Program-made: the position numbers and the translations under genes
Source: an uncultured Bacilli bacterium
GTDB lineage: Bacteria > Bacillota_I > Bacilli_A > RF39 > UBA660
Length of the DNA stretch: 21,318 nt
Assembly (NCBI GenBank): GCA_944363995.1
Contig: CALVVV010000016.1
Span: forward strand, 1-21,318
Direction of reading: 5' to 3'
Notes under the pieces: generated by a model
The model's database searches: none
Seen by the model: the letters and a program-made list of their open reading frames with translations, nothing else
What the model was told of the DNA's origin: nothing
Part shown: positions 8,148-15,467 of the stretch, piece by piece
How the letters are laid out: each line of letters begins with the position of its first letter
Numbering within the stretch: the stretch's first letter is position 1

Positions 8148-8771
8148 ATGAAAAGTCGAAGATTAAAAAGACCAGTAATTTATACTTTATATGCTTTGTC
8201 ATTTGTAATTGTTTTAGGAACTATTTATTTATTAGAAACTATGACATCTAATAAAATGGAGGAAAACAATGATTATGTCAATGAAATAATTATTGAACAA
8301 GAACAACCTGTTGTTAATACTAGTGAAATTATAGTTAAACCATATTTAATTGAAGATATAACTATAGTAAGGAATTTTTATGATTATAAAGGAACGGAGG
8401 ATGAACAAAAGAATTCTTTAATATATTATGATAATACATATATTCCTAATAGCGGAATAGATTTTCAAGGGAAAGAAGCGTTTGATGTAGTCTCAATTTT
8501 AGATGGGGAAGTAACTAAAGTTATGGAAAATAATTTATTAGGAAAAATTATCGAAATAAGTCATAATAATAATTTAATAAGCGTTTACCAAAGTTTAGAT
8601 GAAATAAGCATTAAAGAGGGTGATAAAGTTTTACAAGGACAAATAATTGGTAAAACTGGAGAAGCAAATATTTCCAAAGAATTAGGTAATCATTTGCATT
8701 TTGAATTAATTCATAATGGTATCAATGTAAATCCAATAAATTACTTTGACAAACAATTGAGTGAGCTATAG
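8148..8771 (+). CDS. spoIIQ: Stage II sporulation protein Q, degenerate M23/LytM domain
   Basis: Forespore membrane half of the SpoIIQ-SpoIIIAH channel joining forespore and mother cell. The 207-aa protein has one transmembrane segment (about 11-28), an acidic linker, and a LytM-like domain (about 100-200). The first zinc His of M23 peptidases is replaced (NSGIDF, Ser102), the VYxHL His is also lost (VYQSL), and only Asp105 and the HLH motif (His182, His184) remain. The protein is thus expected to be a structural, non-enzymatic SpoIIQ, as in Bacillus subtilis. The AGAGGTGAG site points to ATG 8148 rather than a TTG at 8118. It follows spoIID by about 50 bases. Confidence 0.88.
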   Translation: MKSRRLKRPVIYTLYALSFVIVLGTIYLLETMTSNKMEENNDYVNEIIIEQEQPVVNTSEIIVKPYLIEDITIVRNFYDYKGTEDEQKNSLIYYDNTYIPNSGIDFQGKEAFDVVSILDGEVTKVMENNLLGKIIEISHNNNLISVYQSLDEISIKEGDKVLQGQIIGKTGEANISKELGNHLHFELIHNGINVNPINYFDKQLSEL

Positions 8772-8835
8772 TTTAAATGCTCTTTTTTAGGTATATTTAT
8801 TATCTTTATAGATATATTTAATTAAGAGGTGAACT

Positions 8836-9096
8836 ATGAACAAAAATATAATAAATCGCATTATTGAAGAAACAAAATATATGTTAAAAACAAAGAGTAC
8901 AGTACGCGAAATAGCAAAAATTTTTAATGTAAGTAAAAGTACTGTTCATAAAGATTTGCATGAACGATTAAAAGAAATAGATTATAAAAATTATTTAATA
9001 GTTGATAATATTTTACAATATCATACTAATATAAAGCATATACGTGGTGGGGAATCAACTAGGCAAAAATATTTAAAAAATACTAAAAATTGGTAA
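8836..9096 (+). CDS. spoIIID: Sporulation transcription factor SpoIIID
   Basis: Small DNA-binding regulator that tunes the mother-cell sigma-E regulon. The 86-aa protein carries a helix-turn-helix (about residues 21-43, STVREIAKIFNVSKSTVHKD), the conserved DLHERLKEID, and the family tail HIRGGESTRQKYL, and its length is the family norm. An AAGAGGTGA ribosome site precedes the ATG. Its place between spoIIQ and mbl matches Bacillus. Confidence 0.97.
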   Translation: MNKNIINRIIEETKYMLKTKSTVREIAKIFNVSKSTVHKDLHERLKEIDYKNYLIVDNILQYHTNIKHIRGGESTRQKYLKNTKNW

Positions 9097-9103
9097 AAAA
9101 ATA

Positions 9104-9112
9104 TGATATAAT
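9104..9112 (+). promoter_or_regulatory. Extended -10 promoter candidate for mbl
   Basis: TGATATAAT (TG extension plus TATAAT at 9107-9112) lies 25 bases before the mbl ATG. No good -35 is at the right distance, so this would be an extended -10 promoter letting mbl be expressed in vegetative growth separately from spoIIID. Confidence 0.4.
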
Positions 9113-9136
9113 AATTTAAGAAATGAGAGTGATAAA

Positions 9137-10126
9137 ATGTTTGCAAAGGATATTGGAATAGATTTGGGAACAGCTAATGTTCTTATTTATGTAAAGGGAC
9201 AAGGAATAGTTTTAAATGAACCATCAGTTGTAGCTATGGATGCCGAAACAAAAAAACCTTTGGCTGTTGGTAGTGAAGCTAGAGAAATGTTAGGACGTAC
9301 GCCTGGTTCGGTTATAGCAATTAGACCAATGAAAGATGGTGTGATTGCTGATTTTGAAATAACAGAGGTAATGCTTAATCATTTTATTAGAAAAATAAAT
9401 GGCAAAAGCTTTTTATCACGACCAAGAATTTTAATTTGCTGTCCATCAAACATCACACAAGTTGAAAAAAATGCTATTAAAGAAGCTGCCGAAAGAACTG
9501 GTGCTAAGAAAGTGTTTATTGAAGAAGAACCTAAGGTTGCTGCTATTGGAGCTGGTATGGATATTTCTAAACCTAGTGGTAATATGGTTGTTGATATTGG
9601 TGGTGGTACTACTGATATCGCTGTTTTATCTTTAGGTGGGATAGTTACAAGTTCTTCGATTAAAATAGCTGGTAATGTTTTTGATAGTGATATTATGAAA
9701 TATATCAAAGATAAGTATAAATTATTAATTGGTGATCGTACAGCGGAAGAAATTAAAATTAGTATTGGAACTGTTTTTAGTGGTAATAAAAATGATAAAA
9801 TGGAAGTACGTGGTAGAGATTTAGTTACGGGGTTACCGCATTCAATTACTATTTGTTCTGATGAAATTGAAGAAGCTTTAAGGGAAAGTGTTTACATTAT
9901 TGTTCATACTGCAAAAAGTGTTTTAGAGCAGACTCCACCAGAATTGGCGGCAGATATAATTGATAAAGGTATTGTGATAACTGGTGGTGGTGCTTTAATA
10001 GATGGTTTTGATTTGTTATTGGCTCACGAATTAAAAGTTCCTGTCTTTATAGCAGAAAGTCCTCTTACTTGTGTAGTTGAAGGAACTGGAATTTTGTTAG
10101 ATAATATTCATTTGATTGATAAATAA
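9137..10126 (+). CDS. mbl: MreB-family actin-like cell-shape protein (Mbl type)
   Basis: Membrane-associated actin homologue that directs the lateral cell-wall synthesis complex. The 329-aa protein has the actin-fold nucleotide motifs in order: phosphate 1 GIDLGTANVLIYVKG (near 6-20), phosphate 2 VVDIGGGTTDIAVLSLGG (near 152-169), and adenosine motif IVITGGGALIDG (near 281-292). Length is that of MreB/Mbl. MreB and Mbl cannot be separated by motif alone; the location directly after spoIIID is where mbl sits in Bacillus, hence the symbol. A shared hairpin follows. Confidence 0.93.
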   Translation: MFAKDIGIDLGTANVLIYVKGQGIVLNEPSVVAMDAETKKPLAVGSEAREMLGRTPGSVIAIRPMKDGVIADFEITEVMLNHFIRKINGKSFLSRPRILICCPSNITQVEKNAIKEAAERTGAKKVFIEEEPKVAAIGAGMDISKPSGNMVVDIGGGTTDIAVLSLGGIVTSSSIKIAGNVFDSDIMKYIKDKYKLLIGDRTAEEIKISIGTVFSGNKNDKMEVRGRDLVTGLPHSITICSDEIEEALRESVYIIVHTAKSVLEQTPPELAADIIDKGIVITGGGALIDGFDLLLAHELKVPVFIAESPLTCVVEGTGILLDNIHLIDK

Positions 10127-10153
10127 AACACGAATTATTTTTTTCGTGTTTTT
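10125..10153. terminator. Bidirectional terminator between mbl and the Xre gene
   Basis: Ten-base arms AAAACACGAA (10125-10134) and TTCGTGTTTT (10143-10152) with an AT loop. A/T runs on both sides let it serve the rightward mbl and the leftward regulator, whose stop codon lies in the loop. Confidence 0.8.
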
Positions 10154-10359
10154 GTTTCTTTTATATCGGATAAACCAACAATATAATCAAGACTTACATT
10201 ATAAAATTTTGCTAATTTAATAATATGTTCTAGTGGCATTGTATAATGTCCTAGTTCATATCTTGAATAATATTGTTGGGTAATTCCTAATAAATTGGCA
10301 ATATCTTTTTGCAAATAGTCATTGTCTACTCGTAAATCTTTTAATCTTTTAAAATACAT
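10135..10359 (-). CDS. Small Xre/Cro-type helix-turn-helix regulator
   Basis: A 74-aa DNA-binding protein consisting of almost nothing but an HTH_3 domain: LKDLRVDNDYLQKDIANLLG then ITQQYYSRYELG (helix-turn-helix about 15-40) and MPLEHIIKLAKFYNVSLDYIVGLSD. The ending in LDYIVGLSD is typical of stand-alone Xre repressors. A GGAGGT site precedes its ATG. It is transcribed away from the Nudix gene, and the 137-base gap between them probably holds both promoters. Its targets are unknown; the divergent Nudix gene is a candidate by position only. Confidence 0.88.
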   Translation of the reverse strand: MYFKRLKDLRVDNDYLQKDIANLLGITQQYYSRYELGHYTMPLEHIIKLAKFYNVSLDYIVGLSDIKETKTRKK

Positions 10360-10451
10360 AATACCTCCATTATTAATATTAAAATAACATAAATAATAGT
10401 TAAAAAATTAACAGACACAATAATTTATGTATACAAATAGCTGTCGATTAT

Positions 10452-10480
10452 TTGCAATTATAATTAAAATGTGATATAGT
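10452..10480 (+). promoter_or_regulatory. Promoter of the Nudix gene, with very short leader
   Basis: TTGCAA (10452-10457), a 17-base spacer, and TATAGT (10475-10480). The expected start near 10487 is only about 10 bases before the ATG at 10497, and no Shine-Dalgarno is visible, so the mRNA may be nearly leaderless. Confidence 0.6.
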
Positions 10481-10496
10481 TAAATTGTGATGTTTA

Positions 10497-10928
10497 ATGA
10501 AAAGGGAATTTTGTGCTTCAGTTTTTGTAGTAAATCCTACAAATAATAAAATATTATTGTGTCATCATCAACGTTTTAATCGTTGGGTACAGCCAGGAGG
10601 ACACATAGAAACAAATGAACTACCAGAAGAGACAGCTTTAAGAGAAACTTATGAGGAAACAGGAATTAGAGTTAAATTAATTGGTGAACGTTTTCCTAGA
10701 GAGGATGATTTTATTCGACCTTTAGGTATACAAAAAAATCGTGGTAAAGATGGATCACTTCATGTTGATATTACATATGTAGGCATTCCAATTTGTCAAG
10801 ATAATGTTATTGAAGATGAAGAAATAGATCGGTGTGCTTGGTTTTCTTTAGATGAATTAAATGACATTGATGTTTTTCCAGATATTAAAATAAGTTTTAA
10901 TTATATATTAAATAATTTGATTAAATAG
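10497..10928 (+). CDS. Nudix hydrolase
   Basis: Hydrolyses a nucleoside diphosphate linked to another moiety; substrate not predictable. The 143-aa protein has an intact Nudix box GX5EX7REUXEEXGU, here starting GHIETNELPEETALRE and ending TYEETGI (about residues 35-57), preceded by RWVQPGG. All metal-binding glutamates are present. The start is chosen as the first ATG that keeps the frame; there is no ribosome site, which agrees with the short leader predicted from the promoter. The unknown 356-aa gene follows 17 bases downstream and is probably in the same operon. Confidence 0.92.
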   Translation: MKREFCASVFVVNPTNNKILLCHHQRFNRWVQPGGHIETNELPEETALRETYEETGIRVKLIGERFPREDDFIRPLGIQKNRGKDGSLHVDITYVGIPICQDNVIEDEEIDRCAWFSLDELNDIDVFPDIKISFNYILNNLIK

Positions 10929-10944
10929 AGAGGGTTTTGGGGGA

Positions 10945-12015
10945 ATGGAAAATTATCAAACAATTTATGATATTTGTTATGACATACTTTATGTAATTTC
11001 AAATGATTTAAAAAACAAATACGACGATGATTATGAAATAGCTAGAGAAATATTGTTATTCTTATTGACTGATAAAAGTAAATATGAAACTGTTTTTTTG
11101 AAATTTAAAGAAATTGATTCATCAAACAAATTATATTATAAAAAAATAATGCGACTTATTATTGTTAGTTCTTCTTATTATTTATCATTATATAAAATAG
11201 AACATAATATTAATATAAATGTTAATAAAGAAAATGTTAGGGAATTAGAAAAATTATCAGTTCCAGAAATTATTAAATCTTTTGTTTATGTAGATGGTAA
11301 TCATTATGTTGTTGATTATATTATAGATTATTTAGAATTTATAGCTAAAAATTATATTTTTCGTAATGGCTGTATTACAACTTTATTAGAAAAAAATAAA
11401 TTATCAAATATATTAAAAATTAATCCTTTTGAGATAGTTAATATTTGTAATTATATTGAACATAATAATATGTTAGAATCAGAACATTTTATTCAACTGT
11501 TTATAGATATTTATTATGCTGTGGCCAGTGAATTTAAGGCCAATAGTATGTATGAAACTGAACTTTATGGGAATTACAATTTAATTGAATATAGTAATTT
11601 TTGTGTCAAAAATTTTAAAGAAAAAATAGAAAAGTATTTTAGTTTTGATAAAGAAAAAATTAGATTATTTTATAGTTATATTTTTTCTAATATATATGAA
11701 TCATTAATTGTATTAAGTAGGAATAATTGTTTAAAAAAACAATATATATATCTATTAGATTTGTTTGAAATGAAGCAATTTGCTTATGAAGAATTGTACG
11801 ATTTGTTTGAAAGTGATGAACAATTAGCTTTTGTTATGATGCAGTTTTTTATTCACACTAATGATAATATTCTTATTATTGATACAATAAAGCGTCGTGA
11901 TGATTATATTGAAGTAGGGGATATTGATATATTAAAAAGTTTAAATCCTTATTATGATGAAGAAAATAAAGTTTTTGAAGATATTAAAAGGAAGATTAAA
12001 AATTTTAATTCATAA
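10945..12015 (+). CDS. Unrecognised 356-aa protein, mostly helical
   Basis: I do not recognise this gene. The product is rich in Ile, Tyr, Asn, Asp, Glu and Lys, and its sequence suggests mostly helices (for example the stretches with NIYESLIVLS and QLAFVMMQFF). No signal peptide, membrane segment, catalytic motif or cysteine cluster stands out, so a soluble cytoplasmic protein is likely. A GAGAGGG/GGGGGA purine stretch precedes ATG 10945, and the gene follows the Nudix hydrolase closely, suggesting co-transcription. It ends just before a strong bidirectional terminator. Codon use is like that of its neighbours, so there is no sign of recent transfer. Confidence 0.75.
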   Translation: MENYQTIYDICYDILYVISNDLKNKYDDDYEIAREILLFLLTDKSKYETVFLKFKEIDSSNKLYYKKIMRLIIVSSSYYLSLYKIEHNININVNKENVRELEKLSVPEIIKSFVYVDGNHYVVDYIIDYLEFIAKNYIFRNGCITTLLEKNKLSNILKINPFEIVNICNYIEHNNMLESEHFIQLFIDIYYAVASEFKANSMYETELYGNYNLIEYSNFCVKNFKEKIEKYFSFDKEKIRLFYSYIFSNIYESLIVLSRNNCLKKQYIYLLDLFEMKQFAYEELYDLFESDEQLAFVMMQFFIHTNDNILIIDTIKRRDDYIEVGDIDILKSLNPYYDEENKVFEDIKRKIKNFNS

Positions 12016-12041
12016 CTTATTTTTAAATATATATTAATTAT

Positions 12042-12072
12042 AAAAAATCAAGATTGTTATTCTTGATTTTTA
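12042..12072. terminator. Bidirectional terminator between convergent genes
   Basis: A perfect 11-base stem, AAAAATCAAGA (12043-12053) / TCTTGATTTTT (12061-12071), with a 7-base loop. It serves the rightward 356-aa gene and the leftward ddl gene, whose stop codon is within the 3' arm. Confidence 0.85.
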
Positions 12073-12990
12073 TGCATTTTCAATTAATTTTGTTATTAGT
12101 TTTTTATATGATATTTTTCTGGTTGTTAATAATTTAGGATACATACTTATTGGTGTGAAGCCTGGAAGTGTATTGATTTCGTTTAGATATATTTTATTAT
12201 TGTTTTTATCATAGAAAAAATCAATTCTTGCTAGGCCTTTTAATTCTAGTAATTTGAAAACAATTTTGGCATATTTTTTTATTTGTTTTTTGATATTTTT
12301 AGGTATATCCGCTACTAGTTTGGTTGTAGCATTATTATTTTGGTATTTGGTGTTATAGTCATAAAATTTATTATCAGTTATTATTTCGCCTATTTCTGAT
12401 ACAATTATATTTTTATCTTCTAAAATAGCACATTCAAGTTCTTGAGCTTTAATATATTTTTCTATAATTATTTTTTTATCATACTTTAATGCTTCTTTAA
12501 TTGCTTTTTGATATTCTTTATTATTTTTTGCTATATTAATTCCAATGGAAGAACCACCATTCGCCGGTTTAACTATTATTGGAAAGGGAATAGATAATTT
12601 TTGTTTTTTATGATATATTTGAAATGGAACTTGTGGGATTTGGTAGTAATTTAAGATTTGTTTTGTTTTTTCTTTATCTAAGCAAATATAGCTTGCCCCT
12701 AATTTTGAACCTACATATTTAATATTGAATAATTCAAACATTCCTTGTAATTTTCCATCTTCACCATTTATACCATGAATAATTGGAAAAACAACATCAT
12801 ATTTTTTTACAAACTCAATTATATTATTTATTTTTTGTTTTTTGTATAACCATTCATTATTTAGTGTTATATAAACACAATCTAATTGAAATTTATGAAT
12901 ATCAATATTTTTAATTATAGCTTTTGCTGATTTACATGATACTTCATGTTCAGGCGAAACGCCTCCATATATTAACAAAACTTTTTTCAT
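12070..12990 (-). CDS. ddl: D-alanine--D-alanine ligase
   Basis: ATP-dependent ligase making the D-Ala-D-Ala end of peptidoglycan precursors. The 306-aa protein is full length. It starts VLLIYGGVSPEHEVS (Glu14 region binds the first D-Ala), then HGINGEDGKLQG, the glycine-rich ATP loop KPANGGSSIGI (about 141-151), the omega-loop motif FYDYNTKY (Tyr210, Tyr212, Tyr216), and the Mg-binding LNEINTLPGFTPISMYP. The Tyr-containing omega loop indicates a D-Ala rather than D-Lac ligase. It lies three bases after cotJC with an AAGGATAA ribosome site inside the cotJC end, so it is transcribed with spore-coat genes: an unusual partner that may place D-Ala-D-Ala synthesis partly under sporulation control. 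Confidence 0.95.
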   Translation of the reverse strand: MKKVLLIYGGVSPEHEVSCKSAKAIIKNIDIHKFQLDCVYITLNNEWLYKKQKINNIIEFVKKYDVVFPIIHGINGEDGKLQGMFELFNIKYVGSKLGASYICLDKEKTKQILNYYQIPQVPFQIYHKKQKLSIPFPIIVKPANGGSSIGINIAKNNKEYQKAIKEALKYDKKIIIEKYIKAQELECAILEDKNIIVSEIGEIITDNKFYDYNTKYQNNNATTKLVADIPKNIKKQIKKYAKIVFKLLELKGLARIDFFYDKNNNKIYLNEINTLPGFTPISMYPKLLTTRKISYKKLITKLIENA

Positions 12991-12993
12991 ACA

Positions 12994-13554
12994 TTATCCT
13001 TTGAATTTATTAATATAATAATCTCTTAATTCTTTAAAACGATTATAATGAACTACTTCACGTTGTCTTAAAAAGCTTAATGGTCCAATTACATCCGGAT
13101 CATTTGTTTGATTAATTAATTTTTCATAAGTAACTTTTGCTCTTTGTTCTGCGGCCATATCACTTTCTAAATCTGCCCAATAATCACCAGTAGCTTCAAT
13201 ATATGATGTTGTAAAAGGTACACCATTTGTATCTATTGGAAAGTTTGCATGGTCATGTTGTGTGTAATATCCACTTAAATTATATTCTTTCAATTCTTCA
13301 ATTGTTGCACCTTTCATTAATTGCTGTATCATTGTTGCAATCATCTCAAAATGAGCTAATTCCTCTGTTCCAATATCTGTAAGCAATGCAAAACCTTTTT
13401 CATCCGGCATGGTATATCTTTGATTTAGATATCTTAATGCCGCACCTAATTCAGAATCAGGTCCGCCATATTGTGCCATCATATTTTTTGCCATATTTAA
13501 ATCTTTCTTAGTAATATTGATTGGATATTCTAATTTTTTAACATATTTCCACAT
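12994..13554 (-). CDS. cotJC: Spore coat protein CotJC, manganese-catalase family
   Basis: Ferritin-like, manganese-catalase-type protein of the inner spore coat. The 186-aa product begins MWKYVKKLEYPINITKKDLN and has DIGTEELAHFEMIATMI (Glu-Glu-x2-His metal ligands), then QHDHANFP, ESDMAAEQRAKVTYEKLI, and FLRQREVVHYNRF (Glu-x2-His), the expected di-metal ligands. A longer in-frame start at 13587 exists, but the AAGGAGGA site lies right before ATG 13554. It follows the fused CotJA-CotJB gene by 14 bases, the usual cotJ order. Confidence 0.95.
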   Translation of the reverse strand: MWKYVKKLEYPINITKKDLNMAKNMMAQYGGPDSELGAALRYLNQRYTMPDEKGFALLTDIGTEELAHFEMIATMIQQLMKGATIEELKEYNLSGYYTQHDHANFPIDTNGVPFTTSYIEATGDYWADLESDMAAEQRAKVTYEKLINQTNDPDVIGPLSFLRQREVVHYNRFKELRDYYINKFKG

Positions 13555-13568
13555 ATTAAATCCTCCTT

Positions 13569-13991
13569 TTAATTTTCCCATGGCCAAGGTTTATTATCCC
13601 ACATCCAAGGCATATTATTTAATACATCGCTATTTAATAAAAGTGGACCAAATCGTTCTTGATAAAATTTTAATAGTTCTTCATTTTCTATTCGATACAT
13701 ATTATAAATTTCAATTGCTTTTTGGTCATCTGGATTAACATCGAGATATAAATTTAAATCAATCATAGCAAATTCTAAGGCATCTATATCAGTAAGTATT
13801 TTAGCTTGTTCATTCATTGGTTTTATTTCATAAATTTTTTCATTTTTATATGGTTGATATAAATTTTTAAATATATTTCCTCGAACCAATCCTTGGTAAG
13901 GGTTAAATAAATTATCATTTTGATAATCCATATTTCTTAAATTTTGTTTTTGAAAATTTACATTATTAAAGTAATTATAATAATTATACAT
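13569..13991 (-). CDS. Fused spore coat protein CotJA-CotJB
   Basis: A single 140-aa frame combines what are normally two proteins. Residues about 28-56 (NPYQGLVRGNIFKNLYQPYK) resemble the conserved part of CotJA. Residues about 62-140 resemble CotJB, with ILTDIDALEFAMIDLNLYLD, VNPDDQKAIEIYN and the Trp/Pro-rich end WPWEN. The N-terminal 25 residues are Tyr/Asn-rich. A GGAGGAAAT site precedes ATG 13991. The upstream minus strand has a TATACATAA-like element that could be part of a sigma-E promoter, too weak to list separately. CotJA, CotJB and CotJC form a spore-coat set made in the mother cell; fusion keeps CotJA and CotJB in fixed 1:1 ratio. Confidence 0.85.
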   Translation of the reverse strand: MYNYYNYFNNVNFQKQNLRNMDYQNDNLFNPYQGLVRGNIFKNLYQPYKNEKIYEIKPMNEQAKILTDIDALEFAMIDLNLYLDVNPDDQKAIEIYNMYRIENEELLKFYQERFGPLLLNSDVLNNMPWMWDNKPWPWEN

Positions 13992-14086
13992 ATTTCCTCC
14001 TTAATTATTTCATTTTTATTTTATGTTTTATTTAGGCTTTATGTATAGGTAAAATGACTATATTTAATGAAAATTTGTAAAAAGTG

Positions 14087-14115
14087 TTGCAAAAGTTAGT
14101 AAAATTTGATATTAT
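14087..14115 (+). promoter_or_regulatory. Promoter of tRNA-His
   Basis: TTGCAA (14087-14092), a 17-base spacer, and TATTAT (14110-14115). It is the only good promoter before the tRNA and belongs to the chromosome side of the insertion. Confidence 0.65.
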
Positions 14116-14145
14116 TTTATATGTCAACTTATTTTGTTGATAAAT

Positions 14146-14222
14146 GGCGCAATTGGTGAAGGGGTTAACACGGCGGATTGTGGTTCCGTTATGCAAGGGT
14201 TCGAATCCCTTATTGCGCCCCA
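14146..14222 (+). tRNA. tRNA-His (anticodon GTG), CCA encoded
   Basis: Cloverleaf read directly. An extra G at 14146 (G-1, the tRNA-His identity base) faces C73 at 14219. Acceptor arm GCGCAAT (14147-14153) pairs with ATTGCGC (14212-14218). The anticodon loop TTGTGGT carries GTG, the T arm is AAGGG-TTCGAAT-CCCTT, and CCA is at 14220-14222. The last 19 bases of the tRNA form most of the attL core, so integration leaves the tRNA intact. Its original downstream sequence is now about 6 kb away, beyond attR. Confidence 0.96.
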
Positions 14223-14223
14223 T
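14204..14223 (+). repeat. attL core (tRNA-His 3' end)
   Basis: Twenty bases identical to 20158-20177 in the same orientation, covering the T-loop end, acceptor 3' strand, discriminator and CCA of tRNA-His. This is the typical attachment core for tRNA-targeting tyrosine integrases, and int lies 120 bases away. Confidence 0.93.
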
Positions 14224-14228
14224 TTTGA

Positions 14229-14270
14229 TTAAAATAACCCTATAAAAATGCGAATTTAAGGGTATTTTAA
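14229..14270. terminator. Hairpin between integrase end and attL, terminator candidate
   Basis: Imperfect inverted repeat: 5' arm 14229-14241 (TTAAAATAACCCT), 3' arm 14259-14270 (AGGGTATTTTAA), with one bulged base. It could stop leftward integrase transcription before it reaches the tRNA, or rightward tRNA read-through. T-runs are poor, hence moderate confidence. Confidence 0.35.
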
Positions 14271-14283
14271 TAAATTTATAGCA

Positions 14284-14342
14284 TTTTTGTTTTCTTTTTA
14301 GTTCTAACTCTTTATAAATTTTGTTAGAAACTGGTATATAAT
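14284..14342. repeat. 59-bp exact direct repeat, left copy (fragment of winged-helix gene)
   Basis: Fifty-nine bases identical to 19781-19839 and in the same orientation. On the minus strand this copy encodes residues matching YIPVSNKIYKELELKRKQK of the winged-helix protein, but it has no start and is a dead fragment. It begins one base past the integrase stop codon. The identity ends abruptly at both sides. Confidence 0.93.
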
Positions 14343-14343
14343 G

Positions 14344-15258
14344 CTATAATCTGGATAGATTAATCTTTTTGATTAATCTTTTTTGTTCTACCTCGTTTGT
14401 ATGAACGTAAATATTCATAGTTGTAGAAATATCTGCGTGTCCTAAACGTTCTTGAATTAGCTTAATTTGTGTTTTTTTATTATATAACATTGTCGCATGA
14501 CTATGTCTAAAATCATGAATTCTAATTTGTTTTACACCAGACTTTTTACAATAAAAGTCTTTTTTTCTATCTAACGTAGTTGTTGCTATAGGCTCATCGG
14601 CTCCAAATAGATAAAAATCTTGATTGAAATTTTCATAATTTTTGCTATAATATTTTATTAGTTTTTTAATTTCAATAATTGTAAATAAGTCTAATGGTAT
14701 TATTCTTGTTTTTCCTGATTTAGTTGGTATTGCTTGTCTTTTTCCATTATAAAATTCTTTCGTTAGTGTTTTGCTTATTACTAGACTATTATTTTTAAAA
14801 TCGGATACTTTAAGAGCTAAAGCTTCTCCTTTTCTAATTCCAGTATAGAATAAGACAGTGAATAGTGTGTGATATATATTGTTGTCAACACATTTTATAA
14901 ATTTTTTAAAATCTTTTTTCAACCATATGTTATTGTTTTTTTTAATTTCGTTTTTATTGTAAACTATTCTTCCAACTTCATTAGCAATATTATTTATGCC
15001 ATATGTTAAATTTAAGTATTTAAAGAATCCATTGCATACAGACATAATTTCATGATAAAATGAATTACTGTAATTTAATTTTTTTAAATTTAATTGGAAT
15101 TCTATAAAATCATTTTTTGTAATTTCAGTTATTTTTTTATTACAAAAAAATGGGATAATATAGTTTTTAAATTTCCTTTTTACACTAGAAACAGTAGTTA
15201 TTTTATTCTTTAATGATATATAATTAATGTATTTTAAATAAGCTTCTTCAATTGTCAT
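14344..15258 (-). CDS. int: Tyrosine-family site-specific integrase
   Basis: Phage-type recombinase expected to insert and excise the element at tRNA-His. The 304-aa protein has an N-terminal core-binding (SAM-like) domain (about 1-100) and a C-terminal catalytic domain with all expected residues: Arg142 in YTGIRKGEAL, a Lys in the TKSGKTR hairpin (180-183), His248-x-x-Arg251 in IHDFRHSHA, His274 in LGHADISTT, and nucleophile Tyr284 in MNIYVH. Length is slightly shorter than the 350-400 aa of many ICE and phage integrases, because the usual extra N-terminal arm-binding domain appears reduced. It is read towards attL from a sigma-A-type promoter 26-54 bases upstream; an AAGGGGG site precedes the ATG. 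Confidence 0.95.
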   Translation of the reverse strand: MTIEEAYLKYINYISLKNKITTVSSVKRKFKNYIIPFFCNKKITEITKNDFIEFQLNLKKLNYSNSFYHEIMSVCNGFFKYLNLTYGINNIANEVGRIVYNKNEIKKNNNIWLKKDFKKFIKCVDNNIYHTLFTVLFYTGIRKGEALALKVSDFKNNSLVISKTLTKEFYNGKRQAIPTKSGKTRIIPLDLFTIIEIKKLIKYYSKNYENFNQDFYLFGADEPIATTTLDRKKDFYCKKSGVKQIRIHDFRHSHATMLYNKKTQIKLIQERLGHADISTTMNIYVHTNEVEQKRLIKKINLSRL

Positions 15259-15283
15259 AATACGCCCCCTTTCTTGAGGGTGT

Positions 15284-15312
15284 ATATTACATAAAAATCA
15301 AAATTTTGTCAA
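15284..15312 (-). promoter_or_regulatory. Promoter of int
   Basis: On the minus strand, a consensus TTGACA (15312-15307), a 17-base spacer and TAATAT (15289-15284). The expected transcript starts about 18-20 bases before the int ATG, leaving only the ribosome site in the leader. Confidence 0.75.
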
Positions 15313-15369
15313 ATTCACCTCTCTTTCTAATAAAAATAATAACATTTTTTTAATTAAATAACAACAAAA

Positions 15370-15391
15370 AAGTACAGGGGGCTGTACTTTA
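15370..15391. other. Isolated GC-containing hairpin in the int/coat intergenic region
   Basis: Arms AAGTACAG and CTGTACTT around a GGGG loop, perfect over at least eight pairs, in an otherwise unstructured 293-base intergenic region. Read leftward, the stem is followed by a run of six T, so it may be a terminator shielding int. Filamentous phages keep the packaging signal and minus-strand origin as hairpins in this kind of spacer, which is the alternative. Nothing in the sequence decides between these. Confidence 0.5.
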
Positions 15392-15467
15392 TGAAAAAGA
15401 GTTTACTTTAATCGCTTATAATAGTGGTAGTATGAGGCAATATCAATATATCATACAAAAATTAGTT

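Noticed and set aside
12070..12990. Vancomycin-resistance (D-Lac) ligase
   Set aside because: The omega loop has the Tyr-containing DYNTKY motif of D-Ala-D-Ala ligases, and there are no vanH or vanX neighbours.
14146..14222. Disruption of tRNA-His by the prophage
   Set aside because: The attL core restores every base of the 3' end including CCA, so the tRNA is intact.
14032..14223. Minus-strand open frame across tRNA-His (63 codons)
   Set aside because: It is the reverse complement of the tRNA and its promoter; a common false gene over tRNA loci, without a ribosome site.
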